From Pseudoalteromonas sp. T1lg88 (GTDB lineage: Bacteria > Pseudomonadota > Gammaproteobacteria > Enterobacterales > Alteromonadaceae), in assembly GCF_002964765.1 (NCBI RefSeq), contig NZ_PQCF01000032.1, positions 496,001 to 560,000 of the forward strand: 64,000 bases of DNA, in the 5' to 3' direction. The notes beneath the pieces are model-generated. The model saw nothing but the letters and a program-made list of their open reading frames with translations. It made no database searches and was not told where the DNA came from. This document shows positions 19,686 to 29,576 of this stretch, piece after piece (position 1 is the stretch's first letter; each line of letters starts with the position of its first letter). The position numbers were made by a program, and so were the translations under genes.

Positions 19686-21353
19686 ATGTCAGAAAATTTT
19701 GCGCAGTTATTTGAAGAAAGCCTACAGGGTTTTGAAGCTCAACAGGGCTCAATCGTAAAAGGTACCGTAATCTCTATCGAGAACAACATTGTTCTTGTAG
19801 ACGCTGGCCTTAAGTCAGAAAGTGCTATCCCTGCAGAGCAGTTCAAAAATACTGCTGGTGAACTAGAAGTTGCTGTTGGTGACGAAGTAGATGTTGCTCT
19901 AGATGCAATCGAAGACGGTTTCGGTGAAACTATCCTTTCTCGTGAGAAAGCGAAGCGCCACGAAGCGTGGATCCGCCTTGAGAAAGCATGTGAAGAAAAC
20001 GAAACTGTTACTGGTGTTATCAACGGTAAGGTTAAAGGTGGTTTCACTGTTGAAGTTGATTCTATCCGTGCCTTCCTACCTGGTTCACTTGTTGACGTTC
20101 GTCCAGTACGTGACACAACTCACCTTGAAGGTAAAGAGCTTGAGTTCAAAGTAATCAAGCTTGACCAGAAGCGTAACAACGTTGTTGTTTCTCGCCGTGC
20201 AGTTATCGAATCTGAAAACTCACAAGAGCGTGAAGAACTTCTTCAGAACCTTGTTGAAGGTCAAGAAGTTAAAGGTATCGTTAAGAACCTTACAGACTAC
20301 GGTGCGTTCGTTGACCTAGGTGGTGTTGACGGTCTACTACACATCACTGACATGGCGTGGAAGCGTGTTAAGCACCCTTCAGAAATCGTAAATGTTGGCG
20401 ACGAAATCAACGTTAAAGTTCTTAAGTTTGACAAAGAGAAGACACGTGTTTCTCTAGGCCTTAAGCAGCTTGGCGAAGATCCATGGCAAGAAATTGCTAA
20501 CCGTTACCCAGAAGGCGCTAAGCTATCTGGTCGTGTAACTAACCTAACTGACTACGGTTGTTTCGTTGAAATCGAAGAAGGCGTAGAAGGTCTAGTACAC
20601 GTTTCTGAGATGGATTGGACTAACAAAAACATCCACCCATCTAAAGTTGTTTCACTAGGTGACAACGTAGACGTAATGGTTCTAGAAATCGACGAAGAGC
20701 GTCGTCGTATTTCTCTAGGTCTTAAGCAATGTAAAGCTAACCCTTGGCAAGAATTTGCTCGTCTACAAAACAAAGGCGACCAAGTTACTGGTAAGATCAA
20801 GTCAATCACTGACTTCGGTATCTTCATCGGCCTTGACGGTGGCATCGACGGTCTTGTACACCTTTCAGACATCTCTTGGAACACTCCAGGCGAAGAAGCT
20901 GTACGTGAGTACAAGAAAGGCGACGAAATCACTGCTATCGTACTTCAGGTTGACCCAGAGCGTGAGCGTATCTCTCTAGGCGTTAAGCAAATCGAAGCTG
21001 ATCCTTTCAATAACTACCTGGACGCAAACAAAAAAGGTGCTATTGTTAAAGGTAAAGTAACTGCTGTTGACGCTAAAGGTGCAACTGTAGAGCTTATCGA
21101 AGGCGTTGAAGGTTACATCCGTGTAGCTGACATTGCACAAGAGCGTGTTGAAGATGCAACTGCCGTTGTTTCTGAAGGCGACGAAATCGAAGCTAAGTTT
21201 GTAGGCGTAGATCGTAAGAACCGCGCTATCCGCCTTTCAGTTAAAGCGATTTACGAAGCTGAAGAAAAAGAAGCATTAGAGAAGTTGAAGGCAGATGAGC
21301 CTCAGTTCGAAAATGCTATGGCTGCTGCATTCAAAAATGCACAGAAAGACTAA
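19686..21353 (+). CDS. rpsA: 30S ribosomal protein S1
   Basis: S1 is an RNA-binding protein that recruits structured mRNAs to the 30S subunit (555 residues; E. coli 557). Six S1 OB-fold repeats span roughly residues 20-520, with recurrent motifs such as [18 protein letters not shown] and [16 protein letters not shown] strands. The start at 19686 gives [12 protein letters not shown], the conserved N-terminus; the longer frame from 19653 is leader. Codon use is strikingly biased (GAAGTT, GGTGTT, CTAGGT patterns) compared with flanking genes, as expected for a very highly expressed gene. Its translation is probably autoregulated. Confidence 0.98.
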   Translation: MSENFAQLFEESLQGFEAQQGSIVKGTVISIENNIVLVDAGLKSESAIPAEQFKNTAGELEVAVGDEVDVALDAIEDGFGETILSREKAKRHEAWIRLEKACEENETVTGVINGKVKGGFTVEVDSIRAFLPGSLVDVRPVRDTTHLEGKELEFKVIKLDQKRNNVVVSRRAVIESENSQEREELLQNLVEGQEVKGIVKNLTDYGAFVDLGGVDGLLHITDMAWKRVKHPSEIVNVGDEINVKVLKFDKEKTRVSLGLKQLGEDPWQEIANRYPEGAKLSGRVTNLTDYGCFVEIEEGVEGLVHVSEMDWTNKNIHPSKVVSLGDNVDVMVLEIDEERRRISLGLKQCKANPWQEFARLQNKGDQVTGKIKSITDFGIFIGLDGGIDGLVHLSDISWNTPGEEAVREYKKGDEITAIVLQVDPERERISLGVKQIEADPFNNYLDANKKGAIVKGKVTAVDAKGATVELIEGVEGYIRVADIAQERVEDATAVVSEGDEIEAKFVGVDRKNRAIRLSVKAIYEAEEKEALEKLKADEPQFENAMAAAFKNAQKD

Positions 21354-21370
21354 TATTTAGTCTTGTCTTA

Positions 21371-21393
21371 GGAAGGGCGCAAGCCCTTCCTTT
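21371..21393 (+). terminator. Terminator after rpsA
   Basis: A perfect GGAAGGGC / GCCCTTCC stem with a GCAA-type loop is followed by TTT, between rpsA and ihfB. Confidence 0.75.
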
Positions 21394-21414
21394 GTAAGCC
21401 CCTAAGGAAACATT

Positions 21415-21699
21415 ATGACCAAGTCAGAACTAATAGAACAACTTGCACAAAGTCACGCTCATATCCAAGCCCGCGATGTTGAGAATGCCGTTAAAGAAAT
21501 TCTAGAACAGATGGCCGGTTCATTGTCTGAAGCCGAGCGCATCGAAATCCGTGGCTTTGGTAGTTTCTCTCTACATTTCCGTGCACCGCGCACAGGTCGT
21601 AACCCTAAGACTGGGGAAACCGTTGAGCTAGACGGTAAGTACGTGCCGCACTTTAAACCGGGCAAGGAATTACGCGACCGCGTTAACGCCAGTATTTAA
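21415..21699 (+). CDS. ihfB: Integration host factor subunit beta
   Basis: IhfB (94 residues, the same as E. coli) is a DNA-bending nucleoid protein that forms a heterodimer with IhfA. The DNA-binding beta arm [18 protein letters not shown] and the segment [21 protein letters not shown] are diagnostic. AAGGAAA precedes the ATG. It sits in the conserved rpsA-ihfB-lapAB order. Confidence 0.97.
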   Translation: MTKSELIEQLAQSHAHIQARDVENAVKEILEQMAGSLSEAERIEIRGFGSFSLHFRAPRTGRNPKTGETVELDGKYVPHFKPGKELRDRVNASI

Positions 21700-21724
21700 T
21701 CATCACGGATGGAGTAACCGCTGA

Positions 21725-22024
21725 GTGAAGGTTGTAAAGTTCATTCTGTTTGTACTGTGTATTTTTATTGCCTTTGTACTAGGTTCGCAAAATCCACAGC
21801 TAGTCCAGGTCAATTACCTTATTGCCAGCGCCACCATGCCATTAGCCGCGCTAATGAGCGTCTGTTTTATTGTCGGATTAGTCTTAGGCTGCTTTGTTAG
21901 CTTCCGCTTATTTTCAAAGTTAAAGTGGCAAAACTATCGCTTGCAAAAACGCAACGAGCAACTTTCCCGTAATGCCCAAGAGCAAAGTCAAAGTACCGCT
22001 CTGGCATCTGTAAAAGATAACTAG
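21725..22024 (+). CDS. lapA: Lipopolysaccharide assembly protein A (LapA)
   Basis: This 99-residue inner-membrane protein has two hydrophobic segments (about residues 4-20 and 40-63) and a basic, coiled C-terminal tail in the cytoplasm. The motif GSQNPQLVQVNYL after the first segment is the LapA (DUF1049) signature. The start is GTG at 21725, with GGATGGAG upstream. The stop lies 2 bases before lapB. LapA works with LapB in controlling LpxC turnover and LPS assembly. Confidence 0.93.
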   Translation: MKVVKFILFVLCIFIAFVLGSQNPQLVQVNYLIASATMPLAALMSVCFIVGLVLGCFVSFRLFSKLKWQNYRLQKRNEQLSRNAQEQSQSTALASVKDN

Positions 22025-22026
22025 TT

Positions 22027-23163
22027 ATGCTGGAGCTGTTGTTTTTACTCTTGCCCGTAGCCGCCGGTTACGGCTGGATCATGGGTAAAAACAGTGCTAA
22101 AAATCAAGCTCATCAGCACAGTCGTAAAATCACCGCAGAATACAGCAAAGGCCTGAAGTTTCTTCTCGATAGGGAAGACGATCAGGGTCTTGAGCACCTA
22201 ATTCAACTTCTTGAAGTATCCGCCGACTCGGTGGAGCATTATTTGACTTTGGCGACCTTGTTTCGTCGCCGTGGTGAGCTGGATCGTGCCATTAAAATTC
22301 ACGAATTGTTGCTTGAACACCCTAATCTTAACGAGGACCAGCTGACTACCTGTCGCCTGGAGTTGGCGCAGGACTATATCCTCGCCGGCTTGTTGGACAG
22401 TGCCGAAGAGCACCTGCTTATTCTTATTAAGCAAAAACGACCTCAGGCGCTTGAGCCGCTAATTTCTTTGTATTCGCAGACCCGCGAATGGCACAAAGGC
22501 ATTGCCTTGCATCAGCGTTATGCTCATCTATTTACCCAGCGTCAGCAAAAAATTGCCATAGCTAATTTTTATTGTGAAGCCGGTGCTGCGGATCATGCAC
22601 CTGAGCTAATGTCGCAGGCTTTGGGCGTGGGTGAGCCGAGCGTACGTCCTCTGTATGAACTTGGGCAATTGGCCTATGAGCGCGAAGATTATGTGCAGGC
22701 CATTCATTATTGGCGTGATTTAATTTGCCAGTTTACCTTTAGCTCCCCCTTAGTGCTTGAGCGCTTAAGCAAGAGCTACCACCATTTGCAGCTAGAGCAT
22801 CAGTTTGAACACTTGTTGGCCGAGCTGGTCGATAAAGGCGGTATTGGTCTTAAAATTCACTATTGCCAGCACTTGCTTGATGCCGGGCAGCGCAAACAAG
22901 CGGTTGAGTTCATCACCAAGAGTTTAAAGAAACAACCTAATATTCGCGGCTTTCGTTTTTTGCTACAATTACTTGCAGGGCAAAACGCGCAGCTTGATGA
23001 AGCGCTAAACCCAATAGATAAACTTATTCAATCATACATAGATACCAAAGCAGATTTTCAGTGTCAGCATTGCGGCTTTCAAAGTCACAGTCATTATTGG
23101 TTGTGTCCGTCTTGTCGTCATTGGGAATCTATGCAACCAAGCCGTGGGCTTGATGGTTTTTAA
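22027..23163 (+). CDS. lapB: Lipopolysaccharide assembly protein B (LapB)
   Basis: LapB (378 residues; E. coli 389) has an N-terminal membrane anchor, a run of TPR helices (about residues 40-330) and a C-terminal rubredoxin-like zinc module with two CxxC pairs (CQHCG, CPSC). In enterobacteria it is the adaptor through which FtsH degrades LpxC, and PbgA/YejM opposes it. The gene follows lapA by 2 bases and is probably cotranscribed with pyrF. Confidence 0.95.
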   Translation: MLELLFLLLPVAAGYGWIMGKNSAKNQAHQHSRKITAEYSKGLKFLLDREDDQGLEHLIQLLEVSADSVEHYLTLATLFRRRGELDRAIKIHELLLEHPNLNEDQLTTCRLELAQDYILAGLLDSAEEHLLILIKQKRPQALEPLISLYSQTREWHKGIALHQRYAHLFTQRQQKIAIANFYCEAGAADHAPELMSQALGVGEPSVRPLYELGQLAYEREDYVQAIHYWRDLICQFTFSSPLVLERLSKSYHHLQLEHQFEHLLAELVDKGGIGLKIHYCQHLLDAGQRKQAVEFITKSLKKQPNIRGFRFLLQLLAGQNAQLDEALNPIDKLIQSYIDTKADFQCQHCGFQSHSHYWLCPSCRHWESMQPSRGLDGF

Positions 23164-23174
23164 ACAGGAAAAAC

Positions 23175-23882
23175 ATGAACGCTGTTGACTCTAAAAAAGT
23201 TCTTATCGCTTTAGATTACGATGATAAAGCCAAGGCATTGGCATTTGTACAACAATTATCTCCGGATAGCTGCCGCCTTAAAGTTGGCAAGGAAATGTTT
23301 ACTCATTTCGGTCCGGAATTTGTAAAGCAATTGGTAGAGTTGGGCTTCGATGTATTCCTGGATTTAAAGTTTCACGATATTCCTAATACGGTTGCTAAAG
23401 CGGTAAAAGCCGCTGCCGAACTGGGTGTATGGATGGTTAACGTGCACGCCAGCGGTGGTGTGGAAATGATGCAAAAGGCCAAGGAAATATTAGTACCTTT
23501 TGGCGATAAAGCACCCTTGTTAATTGCCGTGACCGTGCTTACCAGCATGGATGAAATGCAATTAAAACAATTAGGTATTGAAAAGACCCCGCAAGAGCAA
23601 GTATTGTATTTAGCAGAGTTAGCCAAGCAGGCAGGCCTTGATGGTGTGGTGTGCTCGGCGCAAGAAGCGCAAGCGCTTAAGCAACACTTAGGTGCTGACT
23701 TTAAACTGGTAACGCCGGGGATCCGACCAGCAGGCAGTGATGCGGGCGACCAAAAGCGCATTATGACGCCAAAGCAGGCGATTGAAAGCGGCAGCGACTA
23801 CCTGGTAATAGGGCGTCCAATTACCCAGGCTGAAGACCCGGTTGCCGTATTGAAAGCCATCAATGAGAGTCTAGGAGACTAA
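23175..23882 (+). CDS. pyrF: Orotidine 5'-phosphate decarboxylase
   Basis: PyrF performs the last step of UMP synthesis (235 residues). The catalytic Asp-Lys-Asp array is visible in [12 protein letters not shown], and the phosphate-binding end in [16 protein letters not shown] and YLVIGRPIT. The gene follows lapB by 11 bases, with an AGGAAAA ribosome-binding site. Confidence 0.97.
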   Translation: MNAVDSKKVLIALDYDDKAKALAFVQQLSPDSCRLKVGKEMFTHFGPEFVKQLVELGFDVFLDLKFHDIPNTVAKAVKAAAELGVWMVNVHASGGVEMMQKAKEILVPFGDKAPLLIAVTVLTSMDEMQLKQLGIEKTPQEQVLYLAELAKQAGLDGVVCSAQEAQALKQHLGADFKLVTPGIRPAGSDAGDQKRIMTPKQAIESGSDYLVIGRPITQAEDPVAVLKAINESLGD

Positions 23883-23883
23883 G

Positions 23884-24270
23884 GTGAAATATTTAGTGTT
23901 TATCGCTGCCCTGGCGGCGGCTGGGTATTATTACCTTGAACACACAAGGTCTCAAAGTAATGCCTCAGCGCTGAATCTAGTTCTCTCCGAGGCTAGAAAG
24001 GGTGAGGTTGACCTTTTTGCCTTGAAAGACGCGCTGACAAAACATGTGTACGCTATTTGCGACAGCAACTCCAGCAGGTTGCTTGAAAGCGAGCGCTCGG
24101 TGAGTGATTGTGAGCAGCTTCATGACATCAAGCATGCCGAGTGTAATGAACGTGTTTTTCGCCTGGCACCACTAACCATAACGGATAGAGATGAGGTGGT
24201 TGATTACGCTAAGCGCTATGTACGCTGCTCCCTGCCTTATGAAGATTTAAGCTATCAGCCGATTAAATAA
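23884..24270 (+). CDS. Small membrane-anchored protein of unknown function
   Basis: This 128-residue protein starts with GTG one base after the pyrF stop and overlaps its GGAG. Residues 2-18 (KYLVFIAALAAAGYYYL) form one membrane segment or uncleaved signal. The rest is polar and would lie in the periplasm, with four cysteines (about residues 58, 75, 86 and 114) that could form two disulfides. No family is recognised. The coding call rests on tight coupling to pyrF, codon use like its neighbours and the terminator right after the stop. Confidence 0.75.
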   Translation: MKYLVFIAALAAAGYYYLEHTRSQSNASALNLVLSEARKGEVDLFALKDALTKHVYAICDSNSSRLLESERSVSDCEQLHDIKHAECNERVFRLAPLTITDRDEVVDYAKRYVRCSLPYEDLSYQPIK

Positions 24271-24298
24271 AAAAACGCGACCTTAAGGTCGCGTTTTT
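24271..24298. terminator. Bidirectional terminator overlapping the cvfB-like 3' end
   Basis: This is a perfect 28-bp palindrome: A5, CGCGACCTT, AAGGTCGCG, T5. It starts immediately after the plus-strand gene ends. It also contains the last codons and the stop (24283-24285) of the convergent minus-strand gene, so half the stem is coding. Confidence 0.9.
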
Positions 24299-25122
24299 AG
24301 TTTTATCTGTGTGGCTTCGATATCAATCAGCCCGTCTTTAAACAAGCCGCCTATGGCCTTTTTAAAGTTGGCTTTTGAGGTGCCAAACTGACGCTTAATT
24401 GCCTCCGGGGTCGACTTATCGCCTAGGGGCAAGATGCCGCCTTTATTATTAAGTTCATCAAGGATCTGCTGCTTCAGAGGATCGATTTTCGCCATCCCAG
24501 GCGCTTCGAGCAGGATATCAATTTTGCCATCTTCACGGCACTGCTGCACATAGGCTTTTAAGCGTTGGCCGACAAAGAGGTTACGGTGCACGCGGTTGTG
24601 GAAAATAAGACCCCAGTGCAGCTCATCGACTATTACTTTAAAACCAAGGTCGGTTTTCGCCGCTACTATGATCTCAACCTGATCCCCGTTTTTATAATTT
24701 GGCTTGGCGCGACCAACAAACTTGTTAAGATTGCTCGAAGCGCAAATACGCTTTGAGGCGTTATCCAGGTAAAGTTTTACCAGATAGCTGCGCTCGGGTT
24801 GCATGCGTGGCTTTTGCTCATTAAAGGGCACCAGTAGATCTTTTTCTAGACCCCAATCCAAAAAGGCGCCGATTTGATTCACTTGTTTTACCTGGAGCAG
24901 GGCAAAATCACCGACCTGGGCTCTGGGTTTAGTGCGGGTCGCCGTTGGATGGCCCATGTTATCCAGGTAAACAAACACGCTTAGGCTATCGCCGCGCTCA
25001 ATCTCATCCGGGGTCTGCTCTGCGGGTAGGAATACTTCACCCAAGTCTGGGCTGTGTAAATACAGGCCTTCGCCGGCTACTTCATCGACAAACAGGGTTT
25101 GCCATTGTCCTAAGCTACTCAT
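24283..25122 (-). CDS. CvfB-like S1 RNA-binding protein (YitL family)
   Basis: This 279-residue protein has tandem S1-like domains and a C-terminal winged helix. The first S1-type module includes GDFALLQVKQVNQIGAFLDWG followed by the KDLLVPFNEQ strand. A second region (about residues 140-200) contains DLGFKVIVDELHWGLIFHNRV. The last ~65 residues (GDKSTPEAIKRQFGTSKANF) form the winged helix. CvfB is an RNA-binding virulence regulator in Staphylococcus; in gammaproteobacteria the role is unknown. Its start overlaps the helicase stop by one base (TAATG), implying a shared RNA-related operon. Confidence 0.85.
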   Translation of the reverse strand: MSSLGQWQTLFVDEVAGEGLYLHSPDLGEVFLPAEQTPDEIERGDSLSVFVYLDNMGHPTATRTKPRAQVGDFALLQVKQVNQIGAFLDWGLEKDLLVPFNEQKPRMQPERSYLVKLYLDNASKRICASSNLNKFVGRAKPNYKNGDQVEIIVAAKTDLGFKVIVDELHWGLIFHNRVHRNLFVGQRLKAYVQQCREDGKIDILLEAPGMAKIDPLKQQILDELNNKGGILPLGDKSTPEAIKRQFGTSKANFKKAIGGLFKDGLIDIEATQIKLKTRP

Positions 25123-26477
25123 TATTCTTCCTCATCCTGCATCGGTTTTGGTTTACGCTTTAGTGAGCCCATGGCATTAGGGTCAAATGGCGCGGCAATG
25201 GGTTTTCTAGCCTTAGCGGCAGGACCCTTACGCGATTTAACTTTTGCTGATTTACTGCCTTGTGCTGCCGTTTTATCTGCTTTTTTAGGCTTGCTGATCT
25301 TAGGCTTAGGCTGGGTAAAGCCTTTAAATTTACCTACCAGGCCTTCGATTTCACTAAAAGGCAGAGGACGGCGCATAAACTGGTTAATGGCTAAATAGCT
25401 TTGCCAGTCTTTCGGGCCTACCAGGGAAATGGCTGAGCCCTTAAATCCGGCGCGACCGGTACGACCTATGCGGTGGATGTATTCTTCGGCGTTTTTCGGT
25501 AAATCGAAATTAATAACATGGGTCACATTTAAAAGATCCAGCCCGCGCGAGGCGACATCTGTGGTGATAAGCACTTGGTAAAGGCCACGGCTGAAACTAT
25601 CCATGATATCCAGGCGCTTATTTTGTGCCAGGGTACCCTCAAGCGCTACGGCCTTTAAGCCTTGCTTGCTGATTTTATCACACAGGCGCTGGGTATCTTC
25701 GCGGGTGGCGGTAAAGATAATGCACTGACCTAAGCCTTCTTCGTTGGCAAGAAGATGGTCAAGCAGCGCTTCTTTATGGTCGAGATGATCCGCTAAATAC
25801 AGGCGTTGGGAGATATCACCATGCTCGTCGGTGGCGGCGCTGATGCTTACACCCTTAGGGTTTTTCAATAAATTGCGCGATAGGGCACCTACTTGAGCGT
25901 GCTCTAAGGTAGCCGAAAACAACAGACTCTGGCGCAGGCGGTGGTCGGCGCTTTTATTGATAAGTTCGACTTGCTCACTAAAGCCTAAATCAAGAATACG
26001 GTCAGCCTCATCGAAAATCAGCATTTCCAGACCGGCCAAGTGTAAAGAGCGGTCTTCGAGGTGATCGGCAATACGTCCCGGGGTGCCAACAACAAAATGC
26101 GGGTCTTTGCGCAGTGCTTTCACCTGATCGTTATAATTCTCACCGCCGAGCACTTTTACGGCGCTCAGGGCGGTGCCGGCAATCAGCAAACGCAGTTGGG
26201 TATAGACTTGGGTCGCAAGTTCACGGGTAGGAGTAACGATCAACACCCGAGGGTCGCGCTTTGATAAGGCCTTTTGCTTAATCACCCTTTGTACCGCAGG
26301 TAACAAAAACGCCAAGGTCTTGCCCGAGCCGGTTTTTGATTGCGCAAATAAGTCGTACCCGGCCAACGCCAAGGGAATAGCTTGGGCTTGAATATCGGTA
26401 GGTGTGGTAATGCCCTGGTGCGTTATTTGTGCACACAGGCGCGTATCGATACCCAAATCACTGAATTGCAAATTCAC
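25122..26477 (-). CDS. DEAD-box ATP-dependent RNA helicase
   Basis: This RNA helicase (451 residues) has the complete motif set: Q-motif (FSDLGID then TPTDIQAQAIP), I AQSKTGSGKT, Ia TPTRELA, Ib TPGRI, II DEAD, III SAT, IV IIFTATRE, V TTDVASRGLDL and VI HRIGRTGRAG. A lysine-rich tail (about residues 395-451) likely contributes RNA binding. It resembles the RhlE/SrmB group but cannot be placed firmly, so no symbol is given. It heads an operon with the CvfB-like gene and is divergent from trhO. Confidence 0.92.
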   Translation of the reverse strand: MNLQFSDLGIDTRLCAQITHQGITTPTDIQAQAIPLALAGYDLFAQSKTGSGKTLAFLLPAVQRVIKQKALSKRDPRVLIVTPTRELATQVYTQLRLLIAGTALSAVKVLGGENYNDQVKALRKDPHFVVGTPGRIADHLEDRSLHLAGLEMLIFDEADRILDLGFSEQVELINKSADHRLRQSLLFSATLEHAQVGALSRNLLKNPKGVSISAATDEHGDISQRLYLADHLDHKEALLDHLLANEEGLGQCIIFTATREDTQRLCDKISKQGLKAVALEGTLAQNKRLDIMDSFSRGLYQVLITTDVASRGLDLLNVTHVINFDLPKNAEEYIHRIGRTGRAGFKGSAISLVGPKDWQSYLAINQFMRRPLPFSEIEGLVGKFKGFTQPKPKISKPKKADKTAAQGSKSAKVKSRKGPAAKARKPIAAPFDPNAMGSLKRKPKPMQDEEE

Positions 26478-26638
26478 TCTCCAACAAAAAATACAGTTAA
26501 TACAGCGCTATTATAACGTATTGCGACGGCCCTCTGGCAGCTAATTTTGCGTTTTCAGCCATTATGGGTAAAATACGCCTCCCTAATGCGCCGGATTTAC
26601 GATTCGGTAGAGTTAAAAGCAAATAAATAGGTATATTA

Positions 26639-27625
26639 ATGTCACAACAATACGTCGTGTGTGCGCTTTATAAGTTTGTCGCGCTTCCTAATTTTGAACA
26701 AATTCGTCAACCTCTTCTTGATGTGATGCTGGCCAATGATGTACGCGGTACATTATTGCTTGCCAACGAAGGTATTAACGGTACGGTCGCCGGTAAGCGC
26801 GAAGGTATCGATGCCTTACTGGCCTGGCTAGATAAGCAACCGAACCTGGACAATATCGTTTCTAAAGAATCTTTTGATGATGAATGTCCTTTCTACCGCA
26901 CCAAGGTAAAGCTGAAAAAAGAAATCGTTACCATGGGTGTTGAAGGTATCGACCCGCGTGAAGTGGTGGGCACTTATGTGAAGCCGAAAGACTGGAACGC
27001 CCTGATCAGCGACCCTGATGTGGTATTGGTAGATACCCGTAACGATTATGAAATCCAAATCGGTACCTTTGAGAACGCGGTTGACCCTAAAACCAAGACC
27101 TTCCGCGAGTTCCCAGCCTGGGCCGAGCAAAACCTTGACCCGAAAAAGCATAAAAAGGTCGCCATGTTCTGTACCGGTGGTATCCGCTGTGAAAAGTCCA
27201 CCGCCTATATGAAAGAACAGGGCTTTGAAGAGGTGTATCACCTTGAAGGCGGTATCTTAAAGTACTTGGAAGAAGTGCCGAAAGAAGAAACCATGTGGCA
27301 GGGTGAGTGTTTTGTATTCGATAACCGCGTAGCCGTTGATCACGACCTGAACAAGGGTCAATACGACCAATGCCATGCCTGTCGCATGCCTATCACCGAA
27401 GATGACAAGCAAAAGCCGGAATATATGCAGGGGGTTTCTTGCCACCACTGCCACGAAAATGTCAGCGATGAGCAGCGTGCCCGTTTTGCTGAGCGTCAAA
27501 AGCAAATCGAGCTGGCCAAAGAGCGTGGCGAAGGCCATATTGGTCATGAAGCCCAGGAAATGCTGCATAAGCGCAAAGAGCTAAAGCAGCAGCTTAAAGA
27601 CCAACAGCGCGCAGCAAATAAATAA
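26639..27625 (+). CDS. trhO: tRNA uridine(34) hydroxylase TrhO (YceA)
   Basis: TrhO (328 residues) makes 5-hydroxyuridine at tRNA position 34 from prephenate-derived chemistry or oxygen. It has an N-terminal acylphosphatase-like domain (residues 1-100, with [13 protein letters not shown]) and a rhodanese domain (about 122-215) with the active-site loop [11 protein letters not shown] (Cys178, Cys184). A cysteine-rich C-terminal tail follows (CHACRMPI, then CHHCH). All match the family. A terminator lies 17 bases after the stop. Confidence 0.95.
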   Translation: MSQQYVVCALYKFVALPNFEQIRQPLLDVMLANDVRGTLLLANEGINGTVAGKREGIDALLAWLDKQPNLDNIVSKESFDDECPFYRTKVKLKKEIVTMGVEGIDPREVVGTYVKPKDWNALISDPDVVLVDTRNDYEIQIGTFENAVDPKTKTFREFPAWAEQNLDPKKHKKVAMFCTGGIRCEKSTAYMKEQGFEEVYHLEGGILKYLEEVPKEETMWQGECFVFDNRVAVDHDLNKGQYDQCHACRMPITEDDKQKPEYMQGVSCHHCHENVSDEQRARFAERQKQIELAKERGEGHIGHEAQEMLHKRKELKQQLKDQQRAANK

Positions 27626-27642
27626 TTTAATTTTATATACTT

Positions 27643-27674
27643 AAAAAAGGAAGCGACTATCGCTTCCTTTTTTT
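27643..27674 (+). terminator. Intrinsic terminator after trhO
   Basis: GGAAGCG / CGCTTCC stem with A6 before it and T7 after it. Confidence 0.9.
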
Positions 27675-27774
27675 ATGGCTAAGGCTTAGAGTTTACGAAA
27701 AGGATCCGTATTAACAGAAGGTTAGTAGCTTCTGTTGGCAATAGATTAAACCGCATTGTCGGTAGAGGGATGAT

Positions 27775-28925
27775 ATGAAACGCGCGCCACTTGCCATATT
27801 ACTTGCATTCAATTTAAACACTGCTAGCGCGTCGCTTAGCTCAGAGATTGATAGCATCATGGACGCTGCTATCGACAAGGACGCACCAGGATGTAATTTA
27901 GGAATAAGTCATCAGGGCCAATTTATTCACAAACGCGGATATGGATTGGCTAATCTCGAGTTAGACGTTCCCTTGGATGGCAACCAGGTTCACCGAATGG
28001 CATCGGTTTCTAAACAGTTTACTGCTATGGCCGTGTTGCTCTTGGTTCAGCAAGGAAAGATCGACTTAGATCAAGACATTCGAACTTATCTGCCAGCGCT
28101 AAGGGAGTATCAAAGCAAGGTCAGTATTCGCCAAATGTTAGGGCCACCGCAGGAATGGGAGATTATGACCTTATTGCGCCTTCCTATGAAGGGGAAGTAA
28201 GTGATAAGGCAATAGAGTTAAGATCCGCGGCCGGAGGGCAATTTCGTCTCGGTAATGAAGATTATCTAACCATTGATGAATTCTATAATGTCGTAAAAAC
28301 CGTACCGTTAGCGCAGGAACCCGGCAAGGAATTCAAATATTCGAACCTGGCTTATTTTCTTCTTTCTATGCTCGTCGAAAAGGTTTCTGGCAAATCACTG
28401 CGGCAGTTTTCTTCAGAGCAGATGTTTACCCCTTTGGGAATGAAACACACTTTTTTTAGTGATAACCCCGTCGAGGTGGTAAAAAACCGAGCTTCGGGTT
28501 ACAAAAAAGAGCCTGACGGTACCTATGTAACCGACATGACCAATCTATTCTGGGTCGGGGATGGTGGCCTGCAGACCACTCTAGACGATTTATTAATCTG
28601 GAATAATCAATTTACTACGCCAAGCTTGGGTCAGGATCCAGAACAGTTGATAGCCATGATGAACACGCCTAACTCCAATATTGGTCCCTCAGCTGCATCG
28701 AGCTATGCCAATGGTCAGTTTATCAGTGAATTTAAAGGGTACAGGGAGTTTGCTCACTCTGGGGGGTGGCTTGGAACTACCACCTATTTTGCACGATATC
28801 CGCAATTAAAATTGTCATTTGCATTGATGTGCAATGATGTCTCTAACGACAATGTTTTCAGCGCTTATAAAGCGATTAGGGACAAGGTATTTAATGAAGT
28901 ATTAAACAAAAAGGAAGATAAATAG
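27775..28925 (+). pseudogene. Serine beta-lactamase-like (CubicO/AmpC-type) hydrolase, frameshifted
   Basis: Two overlapping frames (27775-28200 and 28155-28925) together make one secreted serine hydrolase of the beta-lactamase/penicillin-binding fold, about 382 residues. Frame 1 has the signal peptide (MKRAPLAILLAFNLNTASA) and the catalytic SxxK as SVSK. Frame 2 has the YSN triad in FKYSNLAYF and the HSGG motif replacing KTG. At 28141-28150 the sequence GGGCCACCGCA would read G-H-T-A in frame if one base were restored between 28144 and 28145 (GGG CaC ACC GCA). That regenerates the family motif LGHTAGMGDY. So one base is missing. All catalytic motifs are intact, so the break is very recent, or it is an assembly error. 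Substrate unknown; many relatives are esterases or D-aminopeptidases. Confidence 0.85.
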
Positions 28926-29254
28926 TGAAAAAAGGACTCATGATTGCGTTTTTAGCCCTGCTGCTATTTGGATGTAGCAAGCCAGTACCTTCGGATAGGC
29001 AAGCTTATGTAGGTGTATGGGAAAGTCCTGAGATGAGGTTACTGATACTCGCCGATGGCACGGTCGATTATAAACGACTTAAAAATGGTGGCACAACCTC
29101 CATAAACGCGACTTTACAAGAGTTTGAAGGCGATGACTTTATCGTTGGCTTTGGATTTATCAATACCCGCTTTTCGGTAACGCAGCCGCCTCAGGAGGTC
29201 GATGGTCAGTACCAAATGGTTGTCGATGGGGTGTTACTGACCAAAAAAATGTAA
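28925..29254 (+). CDS. Small predicted lipoprotein
   Basis: This 109-residue protein starts with GTG at 28925, sharing one base with the TAG of the hydrolase. The signal sequence ends in the lipobox LFGC (Cys about residue 17), so it is probably lipidated. The rest is a small beta-rich domain (YVGVWESPEMRLLILADGT, similar in style to lipocalin-like or copper-resistance small domains). The tight coupling suggests it was coexpressed with the hydrolase. No family is recognised. Confidence 0.72.
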   Translation: MKKGLMIAFLALLLFGCSKPVPSDRQAYVGVWESPEMRLLILADGTVDYKRLKNGGTTSINATLQEFEGDDFIVGFGFINTRFSVTQPPQEVDGQYQMVVDGVLLTKKM

Positions 29255-29576
29255 TGATTAGATAGAGGGGTATGTGACCCCTTTTTTAATATTCTTTTCC
29301 CGGAAGCGGGTGCAAATCCATTTCCTCCCTCAATTATGCGAGCGCGGTTCAGCGAAAGTAAAGATATGTAAAACCGGCTTTCAAGGCCGATGATTTGTGA
29401 TCTAATGCTATTAATTAGTACGTATCTGTAATGCGTTAATGTAACTAGTCGCGCTATATCGGGAATTGACCGAAGCTAGGAAGAGTCTCAGAGCGACGAG
29501 CTGTTACACTCACACAACAGGATAATTACCCTAATAGCCGACATGAGTTGGTATATAACAAGAAGGAAGGTTCAGT
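29255..29576. other. 322-base intergenic region before the RND operon
   Basis: I see no convincing gene, RNA or repeat here. A strong ribosome-binding site (AAGAAGGAAGG, 29560-29570) at its end serves the TTG-initiated efflux gene. Promoters for the operon presumably lie here, but none is a clear match. Confidence 0.5.

Noticed and set aside
29300..29340. GGGTGCAAATCC resembling a tRNA T-loop before the RND operon
   Set aside because: The flanking stem does not pair and no acceptor or anticodon arm can be built around it.
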